Shown: positions 50,380-60,658 of the stretch, one piece after another
Position numbering within the stretch: position 1 is the stretch's first letter
How the letters are laid out: every line of letters starts with the position of its first letter
Origin: Solea solea
Taxonomy: Eukaryota > Chordata > Actinopteri > Pleuronectiformes > Soleidae
DNA length: 64,000 bases
Reading direction: 5' to 3'
Assembly: GCF_958295425.1 (NCBI RefSeq)
Contig: NC_081146.1
Span: 14,504,131-14,568,130, forward strand
Translations under genes and position numbers: made by a program
Notes under the pieces: model-generated
Databases searched by the model: none
The model's input: the letters and a program-made list of their open reading frames with translations, nothing else
Told to the model about the DNA's origin: nothing

Positions 50380-51590
50380 AATAATATAAAATGATTATAT
50401 TCATGTATGTTTACACATTTTGACTTGTATTTTTATCCAGATCATCCGAGTGAAGGACTCCAAGCGGCGCCTGAGTTTGTGCAGCTCCGAGGACTCGGAG
50501 GTGGAGGAGCCCGAGGACCAGGAGGAAGGAGACGATGCTGTGCCTGTGTTGAATGAGCACAGCCAGCTGCTGGGTGATCAAGACCTGGAGCAGGTCAGTC
50601 AGACTATCTTTGATGAATCAAAGAGGGTGATTTCCACTAATTATGACACTGTTATGCTATAATTATGGCATCTCTTGATTCACTATTTTTTTTCTCCCCA
50701 ACAGCTTGTTGCTCATTTGCCAGCGAGGATCCAATGCCATTCATGGCACCTTGTCTACAGCACTGCTGTCCATGGCAGCAGCTTGAAGACCATGTACAGG
50801 AATATGAAAGGTCTGGACAGTCCAGTGCTACTGGTCATCAAAGACATGAACAAAAAGGTTTGCATCTTCCTCGTTACCCTTATTAATATATAAAAAACAC
50901 ACAATCACACCTTGATTCAGGGAAGGCTTATAACTGGGGGTACTTCTCTAATGACCTTTGCCTTTTTGTTCACAGGTGTTTGGGGCATTTTCCACAGATC
51001 CATTCAGAGTCAGTAAATACTACTATGGCACAGGGGAAACCTTCCTGTTCAGCTTCAACCCTAAATTTCAGGTGAGACCCGAATATGTTATTTTGACAAC
51101 AGGTGCGTTTGAGGTTAACAAAATGATTGCTGTCTATTTTTGTAAATACATATTAGTTTCTAATGTCTTGTCGTGTTTGGACTCTGTTCAGGTGTACAGG
51201 TGGAGTGGGGAGAACTCTTACCTTGTAAATGGCAAAATGGACTCTCTGCAAATTGGTGGAGGAGGGTAAGTTATGTGGTTTTATTGATTTCCCCCCCCCT
51301 GTAAAATGCAGACATGTTACTTAAAGGGGAAAAAGTTTAAGCTATTTGTGCCATAAAATTGTAAAAAAAAAGACGATAAAACACTTTCTTAAACCTGCTG
51401 CCGGTGAGATTACAATGAATATTGAAGACCTTCTTTTCCCTCTGTTTGTAGGAATGGCTTCGCTCTGTGGCTGGATGCTGATCTGAACCATGGGGCAAGT
51501 TTTTCCTGCCCTACCTTCCACAATGCACCGCTCTCCAATCAAGAAGACTTTATAGTACAAGACCTCGAGGTCTGGACTATGCAGAGCTGA
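47905..51590 (+). CDS. ncoa7: Nuclear receptor coactivator 7-like TLDc protein, upstream-promoter isoform
   Basis: Coding exons are 47905–47930, 48631–48826, 50441–50593, 50705–50857, 50976–51071, 51192–51265 and 51452–51590, giving about 278 residues. Exon 1 adds only MGVAYSVGE. Exon 2 encodes HLYTFFVQWSPDIY, the segment that precedes the TLDc domain in vertebrate OXR1/NCOA7 proteins, and ends in QQWE in the expected place before IIRVKDSKRR. An acidic linker follows, then the TLDc domain: LVYSTAVHGSSLKTMYR, VFGAFSTDPF, YYGTGETFLF, GGGGNGFALWLDADL, and the terminal EDFIVQDLEVW. TLDc proteins of this family protect against oxidative stress and bind the V-ATPase. The N-terminal LysM and GRAM-like parts of full-length NCOA7 are absent from the window. 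Order with hint3 and trmt11 matches human 6q22 and favours ncoa7 over oxr1. A likely AATAAA is at 52802. Confidence 0.85.
49607..49616. promoter_or_regulatory. Candidate NF-kappaB site before the short-isoform exon
   Basis: GGGAAATCCC is a palindromic match to the NF-kappaB consensus, about 290 bases upstream of the short-isoform ATG. A single 10-bp match can occur by chance; position near an alternative promoter raises interest only modestly. Confidence 0.35.
49692..49705 (+). promoter_or_regulatory. Candidate IRF/ISRE-like element before the short-isoform exon
   Basis: TGAGAAAAGAAACC contains AGAA, two bases, then GAAAC, a degenerate form of the interferon-response half-site spacing. The mammalian NCOA7 short isoform is interferon-inducible from an internal promoter, so the position is suggestive; the match itself is imperfect. 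Confidence 0.35.
49771..49793. repeat. (CA)n microsatellite in the internal promoter region
   Basis: About eleven CA units, some 100 bases upstream of the short-isoform start codon. Confidence 0.9.
49898..51590 (+). CDS. ncoa7: ncoa7-like TLDc protein, short internal-promoter isoform
   Basis: An alternative first exon, 49898–49969, encodes MKRLPENIQVLYIAS followed by a segment ending EPYVE, then a GTAGGA donor. It joins in phase 0 to the shared exon at 50441 and uses the same TLDc exons to the stop at 51588–51590, giving about 228 residues. The layout mirrors mammalian NCOA7 isoform B (about 219 residues), which also has a short basic start leading into IITVEEAKRR-like sequence and the TLDc domain. 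The exon lies between exons 2 and 3 of the longer form, so it needs its own promoter. Weak TATA-like TACAAAA is near 49825, and candidate NF-kappaB and IRF-like motifs lie 190–290 bases upstream of the ATG. Confidence 0.8.
50302..50376. repeat. (TA)n microsatellite in ncoa7-like intron
   Basis: TATATG and TA units just before the exon at 50441. The tyrosine/isoleucine-only frames here are artefacts. Confidence 0.9.
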
Positions 51591-52820
51591 GAAAGAACAT
51601 CTAAAAATGCGACATAAGATCAATGTAGAACGCATACTCCTGTCTGGAGTGACAGGGCTAAATTACTTCATGGAGTACATGCAGTTAAGCTACTACTGTA
51701 CAAAGTCTGAGAAAACAGTTGCTCCAGTATCGTCTGTGTAGCCGGCTGAAAATTAGCCCACACACAGTTCGTATGAAGTCTGTTCCTGTGGTTCTTGGGC
51801 TGGCCTTCTCTTTGCACTGGTTTGACCTGTGTTCAGTAGAAGATGCCACATGCAAGCCTATGATTTGGGGTCCTGTTGCTTTAAACTACAAGCTATTCAT
51901 CAGCAGCCTCATGCCAGGCCCAGTTAGTTACTGGCATCTGAAGCTTTAAGCTCTCCATGCCCTCCTTTGGTTATGGAGGGAATTCAAAGATAGAGTTCAA
52001 ATTAAGACCATTAAAAGGTTGTACCTACTGTTAGTACACTCAGGTCCTAAAGTCTTAAAATTAAATTTTATCTTTAGATTTTCCAATTTAAAAGTTGTAT
52101 ACCTGAATTTTCAATGTCAGTATGTTTCTACATGTGTGAGTGTGAATTTGTTATGTAGTAATGTTTGGCTCAAAAACACTTCACGCTCAAAAAGACACGT
52201 ATTTATTTCTATGGTGAAAACACTTGGGGACATTGTGGTTGTGAGTCTCCATTTCCTGTCCTCTTTTTAGAGAAACACTAAATAATGTATCAGCTATAAA
52301 ATATGTATTTGTGTAGTAAATGGCCATGAACTGTTACGACTGTTTTTTATTTTTTATTTTTTTTTAAGTGAGACACCACTTGGCTGGTGGCCTGGCTTTT
52401 TACACAGCTGGGATCATATTTTAGGGAAACCTTTCAAATATTTGACATGTTTTTCTTTTCTTTTTTTACTTATTAGTATATTTAATATTTTATTTGTATT
52501 TTAATTATTTTTTAACAAAAATGTAAACAGGAAAGTAAAGTATGATTCCTAGACATTCTTGTGTGCCTATTTACATTGCTTTGTGTGTATGAAAATCTTT
52601 GTCGTTCCTGGTGACATTGAGTAGTCCCCCCCCCCCCCCCCCTCCCACCCCCCTGATAAAATTAGAAACAACAACTGAGAAGAAGTAAACTGTTGCAGTC
52701 TTACAGAAAATAGGTCACTGCACATATGAAAATGGAGCACAAGCGGAGACGCCATGTAAGGATGCATTATACTGGCCTACAGTTCAGCATACTAATGTCT
52801 GAATAAAAATATTGAGATTA
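51591..52820 (+). other. ncoa7-like 3' UTR
   Basis: About 1.2 kb of AT-rich sequence follows the stop without a domain-bearing frame. AATAAA at 52802–52807 is a good candidate polyadenylation signal. A poly-C run lies at about 52626–52642. Confidence 0.55.
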
Positions 52821-52831
52821 CACAAATCAAA

Positions 52832-52880
52832 CTATCCATCCATCTTCTACTGGTTTATCCTCCACATGAAGGTCGCGGGG
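52832..52880 (-). repeat. Truncated 3' end of the tRNA-like dispersed repeat
   Basis: ATCCATCCATCTTCTACTGG, then CCTCCACATGAAGGTCGCGG, is the complement of the terminal part of the fish repeat also found at 40293–41079. Confidence 0.6.
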
Positions 52881-54044
52881 ACAAATCAAACATTATAAAA
52901 TAAAATATTAACTGCTTTATTATTTATTTATCAGTCCAAAACAGAATGCAAAGAGCAAGAGGCAGAGAACACTTTGGATCCTTTGTCATAGACGTGTGTG
53001 TCTATTGTATGGACAGTCAAAGACATTTAAACCTATTGACTGTTTTTATTTAATCTGACCTGCATGAAAACCAATGGAGATGCAGGCATGTGAGGGTTCC
53101 CAAATGAGTCAAAGGGCCCCAGGGCATCAAACCAAACAATTATTGTCAGAAATTAATGTGACTCTGCTAAAACCATGTTTTTCAAGATCTTGATCTACTG
53201 ACACCTCTTTGTATATGCCAAATTTCAGTAGCCAGCCAGTGTGAGAAAGAAGCCAACGAGGGGAAATTGTGTAAAATCCCAAATTTGTTGATTTCTAGTA
53301 CATTCTGGTGGCACAATTATACACCAATCATAGTCAAAAAAGTGCACTTTTAGTTTGTAGTTGTTAACCGGGAGTGTGAACATTAATTATTAATAGTTTG
53401 TAAGAATTAGCAACATTGTTCTCCTTAAAAAAGACTCATAAGCACCTCAACGTCATCACATAAAGATCAAAGGACATCATTGTGTAAAAGAATAATGCTT
53501 GGAGCAGCACCATCATACCTGCTGTAACTACTTACAGTGAGGATGAGCTCATAAAGGTAATGTATTTGACACCTTAAACACAGGATAATTACACGTTAAT
53601 TAGTGACATATATTACACACTTACACAGAGCTGTAACTAATTTACTCATGTTAACACTGCCAGTGACAGAGAGAAAAAACATTGTGTGAACCATTAATTA
53701 GAAGTGAAACATTTGATCGCATTTAGTATGCAACTGCAGGAGGATTCTAATAGATCATATTTTATTTAAATTTAAATATTAAAAGTGGCATCAGTTCAGT
53801 AACTGAAAGACAAGTGTGGCAAATCAGTAAAATAAATCATATTCCTGAGTGAAGTTTCCATAAGAACACAAACTCCTACATTGTTATGACAGTTTTACAC
53901 TGAACAACACTGCCCTCTTGTGGCTGTGTTTTTTCTTACATAATAAATCAGCTCGACAATCATCCCATTGCCCCTGTGAGCTCGAGGATTTCTAGAATCG
54001 ACTGATCTGGTCTTACTGATTGTTGTTTTTGCTGACAGTTCATC
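52881..54044. other. Intergenic spacer between ncoa7-like gene and hint3
   Basis: No gene is seen. The hint3 promoter should lie in the last few hundred bases; no TATA box is evident. The sequence around 53895–54040 precedes the ATG. Confidence 0.5.
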
Positions 54045-57000
54045 ATGGCTGAAGTCGACGCCTCTGAATCTCAACCTGTTCAGACCCAAACCAGCGCCGT
54101 GCCAGCTGAAGGATATGACAAGAAATGTATTTTCTGCAAAGTAGTCAACAATGAAATGGGCACGGAACTTCTTCACTGTGTGAGAACATTGCACTGACAT
54201 ACGATAATGAGCGCCGGGAGCTAGCCAGCGTTAGCCTTCTGTTTGTAAACACGATTTTTTTCAAGTGATGAAACAAATATATCTGTTAGCACTTGGCTTT
54301 ATGAGGCCAATATTATCACTTTATAAAATGCAAAGTGAGCTAATAGTAGAAAAAGATGAGATCTTTGTTAGTTCTTAATGACATTGGCTGTATGGTTGTG
54401 GTCCTGCTGCAGAATGAATTTGTGGCCAGTCAGACTCCTCCCTGGTGGTACTGCATGATGGACACTGATCTGCTTGTATTTCTCAGTTAGCGCCTCGATA
54501 GGCGTTGTGGTTGAGTTGAATGAGTTAAGGTGAGTGGTTGACCTTGTTTCCACAACAGAGTTATGCTTTTTTGCTGTAATTATTCCATGGAGACTTCTCT
54601 GGACAGTAGATGGGTGAACCTGCTGAGTCCCACAAGTGTTTGCCAGTTCTGAGTCTGATGACACTGCTGGACATCACCTGAGTTTGAAAGGAAGTAACTT
54701 ACCACTTCCCACTGCTTGTATGGTGCTACTACAGTGTTTTTGTGCTTCTTCAAAATATCTTGAACAGCACATCTTGAAACTGCTTTGAAATTAGCACCCA
54801 TTCGGTATAATTGGTTCATCATACTTCTGACTATAATACTACAAAATCCTTGACGTTACATGTAAGCATACCTAGAAGATGCTGGTTTGAAGGCAAACAG
54901 TCGTCATACCAAATATTAGTCGATGTAGATGTTTGCTCACTTTGCAATTTGTAATAAACAAGTACATTTTTTTTGTGTGTGATTGTACATTTTCTGCCTA
55001 AACAAGTTCAGGTCGTAGGCTTAGTTCAGTTTGCTGATTTTCTAACTTATTATTATTATTACAGGATGAAGAGATCTCATGCTTCAGAGACATCAAACCT
55101 GGAGCTCCCCACCACTACCTTGTTGTCCCGAATCGACATGTTGGGAACTGTAAATCCCTAACCAAAGAACATGTGCCATTGGGTAAGATAGGAACAACAA
55201 GTCTTATTTATAAACAGCACTTGTATATGTATTTGCTCTTTTGAAAGGGGGCTTAGACTGCAACTATGTATTTTCTTTTCTTTTTTTCTTGGTATATGTC
55301 AATAGTTACCAATCTATTGTTTTTATTGTGTGTTCTGACTCTTTAATATCTGACTAAAATATAGTTGCGGGCAGCATAAAAAACAATTATTTGCTACAAA
55401 AGAAGTACAATTTCTTATAGCAATTAAGAGATAACTTGTTTTTGTTTTCATTTCCAGTAAACCGGATGGTCGAAGCAGGGAAGGAGATCCTCCAGAAAAA
55501 CAACATAACAGATCTCAGTGATGTTAGGTGGGCTAAGTATAGTGACACATTTTGAATGTATTTACTGACAGTGACTTATGTGTGACACAATGTTTAATGC
55601 AATTTTACCACCTTTGAAAGGCTTTTATTTATAATTAAATCAAATGAAGTTCAGGCAATTCAGTAACCATGCACCAGAAAGTAAGTAAGTTTCTCTATAC
55701 TGTAAACTTACATATACTGACACACGGATACTGATAATCATTGAAATAATTAGTAGATATCATCAGTGTTGACTTTTAGGTAGTTAAACATTGAACTGTA
55801 TTTATCGAGTGAGCAGTGATACCTGATCTCTACATGTGTGAGTGTGAATAAACAATTGTGGTTTCTGTTAGATCAGGTTGGGTGTGTTTCACAGCTGTTG
55901 ATTCTTGACCTTCGGTGAGATCCGTGTTACTTTGAAATGAAGCAAACTTACTTGCTGTGTTGTCTTAAAAATGTATGTTTTGTCTACAGGTTTGGTTTTC
56001 ATTGGCCCCCATTCTGTTCTGTTACACACCTTCACCTTCATGTCCTGGCACCTGCCAGTCAAATGGGCTTCTTTCCATCCCGTCTCATCTACAGGCTAAA
56101 TTCCTATTGGTTTATCACGGTATGTCTCACTTTTCACATTAGTAAGGTGTTGTTTTCTTACAGTTAAGTCAGCAACATTGATTTTACTGTGACCCTCAAA
56201 CAGCACATTGCATGGTAGAGTATGTTTATTTTCATTGCACAGGGACCGTGTTCAGACCTGGTATTATCATTTGTCCTGGGTGATCAAATAACGGAGAGAT
56301 CATGCCAAGTCCAGGTCTGAACACCCCCAAGTCCTGAATGGGTCCTTATATCCAATCACAGAAATCACATTCAGGTGGTTTGAGAACATGTGGCCACATT
56401 CCTGAGCATGCATAAATACAGTCTGGCCTCAGGAGGAATTGAAATTGGAGACCACATCCTCAGCTGACATCATCTGAGCTGCTTTATTTGCCGTCATAGT
56501 ATTAACACTGATGATGGTGGTTCCCTTCCCTCTCCCTGTCACTTGTGCAGACACACAAATGTTGTCATCAGAGACACTGTACATAGTGTTTGAACAGTCG
56601 CACTTAAGGCTGCCTGGTTATGATTGGATTACTGAGTGCACATCTTAATATCTTAATACGGGGCGTGTTGCACAAAAGTAGAATTAAGAAATCCAGGATA
56701 TCTGAGAAAGCGGGCCTTAACCTATGCTACTAAGTTCATCCTGGTTTAGTCGGGGGTTGCATGAACATCAATCCAGGCTGAGGAGGCACAGCTTGTTCAA
56801 GCCAGGTTTAAATGATCCTGGAAAGTTCACATTAATTTTGAAGTACACCCTGAGGTGGAGCACAGATTTACTGATGCAGAGATTAACAGCTTATGGTTAA
56901 TGATAGTTAGGTATGAAGAGGTAAAACACTTGATATGTAACTCTAAACCGAGGTTGGTGCCTTTGACTACATCAGAATTTCATATCACAAACAGAGGTGT

Positions 57001-57568
57001 CCTAAAAATAAAACTTAAAAAAGTTTAGTTATTAGTTTTTGCAAATGAGCTCCTGACTTACCACTGCTCCACTGAACTGATCATCTTTGAAATGTAAGTT
57101 GTTCACTCTGCAGTGGAAAATCTCCCTCATGTTTCCCTGCTTGATGTGAACATGAGTTTTCTTACAGTCATTTACATTCATGACATTTGTGTACTATAGC
57201 AGTTTATGACCAGTAAGAGGCGCAAGAGTGCTCTGCATAAAGTCATTGCCAGCATTAACATCAGCTGAATGGAAGATAAAGTTTCTGCAAATCATGCCTT
57301 TGTTTAGATGACCACGCATCCATTTTCAAGGGATTTACTGTGTAAAAGCTGCTATTATGATAGTTGAAAAAAGACAGTCCACTGTAAACAAACTCATTTT
57401 TAAAAGTGAATTTTTGAAGTGAATTTTTCAGTAGCACCAATCCAGTTTTACCATCATACATACACTCGTATATTAAGACCAAGTGGTTTATTTCTGTGCT
57501 GTTTTGTTCTTGTTTTGCAGGCAGATCAGCTGATTGAACTTCTCAACTCTAAAGAAGAGACCAACTGA
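54045..57568 (+). CDS. hint3: Histidine triad nucleotide-binding protein 3
   Basis: Coding exons are 54045–54179, 55065–55182, 55458–55527, 55990–56119 and 57521–57568, giving about 166 residues (human HINT3 about 182). HINT proteins hydrolyse nucleoside 5'-phosphoramidates and aminoacyl-adenylates. Exon 1 has a variable N-terminus and then CIFCKV, the usual start of the HIT fold. Exon 2 gives [19 protein letters not shown]. Exon 4 carries the active-site histidine triad as HLHLHVL, preceded by RFGFHWPPF. The last exon adds a short C-terminal helix, ADQLIELL, and the stop. Splice phases are consistent throughout. It lies between the ncoa7-like gene and trmt11 as in humans. Introns 1 and 4 hold transposon relics. 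AATAAA at 58121 probably ends the transcript. Confidence 0.92.
54370..54840 (-). pseudogene. Tc1/mariner-type transposase relic in hint3 intron 1
   Basis: Minus-strand frames contain, in order, a helix-turn-helix-like [17 protein letters not shown] segment, then SELANTCG and STVQRSLHG, then [16 protein letters not shown]. The last resembles the QQDNDPKHTA catalytic block of Tc1-like transposases. The pieces lie in two frames and much of the catalytic core between them is missing. I did not locate terminal inverted repeats. It is a dead, partly deleted copy, antisense to the host gene. Confidence 0.8.
56244..56660. mobile_element. MITE-like inverted-repeat element in hint3 intron 4
   Basis: GTGTTCAGACCTGG at 56248–56261 is repeated as its exact complement at 56311–56324. 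Near 56645 the phrase ATCTTAATATCTTAATAC resembles the usual inner part of the right end. Phrase content matches a dispersed teleost DNA element, family uncertain; outer boundaries are approximate. Confidence 0.5.
56660..56845 (+). repeat. Dispersed repeat (TTGCACAAAAGTAG type) in hint3 intron 4
   Basis: GGCGTGTTGCACAAAAGTAG, then AATCCAGGATATCTGAGAAA and GTTGCATGAACATCAATCC. These phrases are typical of a PIF/Harbinger- or ISL2EU-like fish repeat end. It is adjacent to the previous element; the ends are uncertain. Confidence 0.45.
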
Positions 57569-58120
57569 TCATTTGAATTCAGTTCTTTCAGTCTTTGGAT
57601 GTGATGCAGTGCAGACTTCATGTTGGGTGGTTCACATCCACATTGGGTTGCTGTATGTTTGACAACAGCTTATAATTTTGTGACATGGCAACATGTCAAC
57701 TATTTAGACTTGAATCCAAGTGAAAGCCCAATTTATGCCAAATCTTATGTCTTGCTGCTTACATTTTTGGGTAAAATACGTTTTTTTTAATGTTTTTACA
57801 GAAGATTTCCAATAATTATGGACATAATAAAACAAAAATACTTTTTAAGGACCAAGTATAATCCACTAATATTTCCAAAGATCACCCAAGAATATTGAAG
57901 GCTGAATGGACAGTAATTTAAACTGGTGTCCTGTGTCACAGAGCTGCCTTGGTGCATCACAAATCTGACCTCAATACATATATATAAAGTGAATGTTTGT
58001 AAAACCAATAGGGTGTTTGTTCATATTACAATTGATTTGATGTAATGTCTTTAACAGTGTTAAGTTATAGTATACTGTATGTGAACCAATGAATGCATGA
58101 ACTTTATCACTGGAATGTAA

Positions 58121-58126
58121 AATAAA
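58121..58126 (+). other. Polyadenylation signal, probable hint3
   Basis: AATAAA about 550 bases after the hint3 stop codon, in AT-rich sequence with no later gene on this strand before trmt11. Confidence 0.55.
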
Positions 58127-58199
58127 TCATTGTGTATGTCCTGGACAAAATGTGCACTTTTACCAATGCTAATTTAAAATAAATACTATTGCTGTGTCT

Positions 58200-58999
58200 C
58201 AGAACAACGTTTTCAGTTACACCAACCTCTCAGTATGTTTCTAATGTAGCATAAACCCACATTGTGGTATCAGTTTACAGTGTCTCTCTCTCTCTGTCTT
58301 ACCCATTCATTAGTTTACCTGCACCAGCTGTCAATTATGGATCAATGATCATCTGCTGTAACTGATTAACAAACAGGATTTTTTTAACAGGAGGAGGTTT
58401 TTTCTTCTTTTATTACTTTTAATATGCAACACTCAGCTTATTTAACCATCGACTGCTCTTTATGATAAGAAAGCTTATTATTTTTCATGGCAGCAAATGC
58501 ATAGTTCTTTAATAATGAAATAGAGATAATTCTTATGCATCAGTGTGATTTACATTCTACATTTCAACCTCTAACAATCTCCCAAACTACGAGCAATTAC
58601 TACTATTACTACTGGTAATACATATACACTGGAGTACCACAGCCAGGTGGGATCAAGTTCATCCTTTAGCACCATATTGTCTGTCACATGTAGCCTCATG
58701 TTCTCTTTGGCTTTGGCTCACTCTCATTAACTCTGTCTTCATTTCAGCCACACACTCCTACACTTCCCCAAATTAAAACATTAAATGCAATCAAGTAGAT
58801 GGAAATGATCAGTTCAAGAACATTTGCTGTTTTTGCCAACTTCACAACTTCATCTTATGCATATACCTGGACACTAGATTCAGTACTTCACGTTTGCACA
58901 CCTAATATGCATTGCTTATGGGCTTGTAGGGTGGTGTGAATTATGAGGTTTTTCGTTGTAAGCGAGAAAAAGACATTTTCAACAGCAACTGGAGATACA
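58200..58999. other. Intergenic region between convergent hint3 and ABRA-like gene
   Basis: No frame of interest. Part should be the 3' UTR of the minus-strand ABRA-like gene; AATAAA on that strand lies at 58409–58414. Confidence 0.5.
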
Positions 59000-59544
59000 T
59001 CAAGTCATCAGAGTGATCATGACATTGTCATCCTTCCCCTGCCATAGCATCTCACCCTCAAAATGAACCAACCTCTGCTTCCTTGCTCGTAGAAGGATCC
59101 CCACCAATTTATTTGAAATAGTCACGTAATGCTCAAACAGTTTCCCAAACTCTACAGCGATGACACTCCCATCCCTGCTGCCTCCACCGTCATCCCCGTT
59201 TCTTGGCTCTCCAATGTTCCTTATCACCTCACACAGCTCCTGAACCTCTCTGCTGACGTGTGTGTGGGCATCCCTCCCCCGCTGCTCCGTCATGGAGCCC
59301 TGCATAGGTCTCCCATAGTCGTCCTGTCCCCTCTGAGGGACCACTACACTGGGCCTGGTCTCTTGACTGAAGGGATTGTGCTTCTGGTACTCCTGGTGAT
59401 CATCAGACCACTTCTGCCAGTTCTCCTTTAAGCTTTTCACAGAAACAATGCACACTGCAGTGTCTTCGCTGAAAGGAGTAGGAGCTGGTACCTCTTCATT
59501 CACCGCTTCAGTGTCCTTCTGACTTTTTGTCTTTATCTCTTGCT
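59000..59544 (-). CDS. Actin-binding Rho-activating protein-like (costars domain), 3' exon
   Basis: The open exon runs from an acceptor near 59545 (TTCAACAG) to TGA at 59002–59000 and encodes about 180 residues. A stretch starting VKSLKENWQKWSDDHQEY and ending in NPFS matches the ABRA actin-binding repeat. Later DDYGRPMQG matches the ABRA EGYGRP motif. The C-terminal 80 or so residues are a costars domain: VEFGKLFEHYVTISNKLVGI, then HFEGEMLWQGKDDNVMITL. ABRA proteins bind actin and promote Rho/SRF signalling in muscle. A GEPRNGDDGGGSRDG stretch lengthens the first costars loop compared with mammalian ABRA. The frame is open upstream of GTG 59503 to the acceptor, so GTG is not the start. No convincing 5' exon with an ATG was found; a possible tiny exon lies at 59682–59704. 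It runs opposite to both neighbours. Confidence 0.8.
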
Positions 59545-59559
59545 CTGTTGAAGGGATGA

Positions 59560-60658
59560 TTACACGTATGTAATTGCATGTTACTCAGCTCTGTTTATAT
59601 CTATAACAACCATCTAAATATTTTTTGGATTACAAGTTTAGTATTGTCCACCTAGTTACTGTTGTCCTGTTTTGTATGTACCTGTGATGTCTGATGACGG
59701 TCTACTGTTGGTTACATTAAATGGTTATTAGAACAAAACAAAGAGGCTGACTTAATATTTAATTTGTATGTTTTGTATTTAATGTACTCTTTGTTTTATT
59801 AAGATCTTTTACATTTAATAACACGTGTTGCCATCTAGTCATCCTCTAAATGACAGAACAAAATATATTTTATAACTTTTGTGTTATCTTCGACCTTGAC
59901 ATCTTAAATGTTTATGATGCAGTGCTATACTGTCATATAATATATATTTTATTATGTCCAATAAATCAAATCAAAACCACATGTTAAAATGATAATATGG
60001 AATACTTAGACACAGCAAATCAACTACCTCTACACAATGACTGTACGTTCGTTACAATATGTTGTTTTTCAAGTTATTTTTCTACAAAACCTTTCAAATA
60101 TTTGGAGCAAACGGTTACCTGACATGGTTCAGTTTACATGAACGCAATGATTCAATTCTCACTTCAAGCGCAGCAACCTGTCATTGTAGCCAAATTCGAA
60201 AGCAATCCTCTAACAAAACTTATCACTACTGAACAGTGCTGGCAAGAGCCGGACAGTGGAGTCTCTGTGTCCTGCGGAGGAAAAACACACCGCAACTGTT
60301 TTGGCCAAAGCCTGTCAGTGATCAGGTGGGGCGGGGAAGACAATCCGCTTCTGCAGTAAAGCAGATTATAGTTGTGAGAGGACTTTAACCCAGCACGCAA
60401 CTGTAGAATAGAAATATTGATGTCAAACACGTTGCGTGAAAGGATATTCATTTGAATGACACTATCATTTCCCAAACAACACCCTGTAAACACAGTATCC
60501 ATTTGTAGACACGTGTAAACGGACACATTGAGTGTAATAACAACAAACGGACAGAGAGAAAACGTCATTCTTCTACCATTTATGGAAATTCAACCCATAG
60601 GAACTCTTTGTCTCAGCGCCCTCTTTCAAGTCGGACGTATTTTGAATCTGCACTAAAG
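59560..60658. other. Divergent upstream region of ABRA-like gene and trmt11
   Basis: This should contain the promoters of both genes and possibly an unrecognised 5' exon of the ABRA-like gene. The 134-codon minus-strand frame at 60164–60568 and its plus-strand partner have no domain and no matching splice signals. Confidence 0.45.

Noticed and set aside
59000..59503. Start of the ABRA-like protein at GTG 59503
   Set aside because: Vertebrate nuclear genes rarely start at GTG, and the frame stays open upstream to a plausible acceptor at 59545, so this is an internal position of a 3' exon.
60164..60568. 134-codon minus-strand frame between the ABRA-like gene and trmt11 as the ABRA 5' exon
   Set aside because: Its translation shows no ABRA-like features and no donor in a compatible phase was found.
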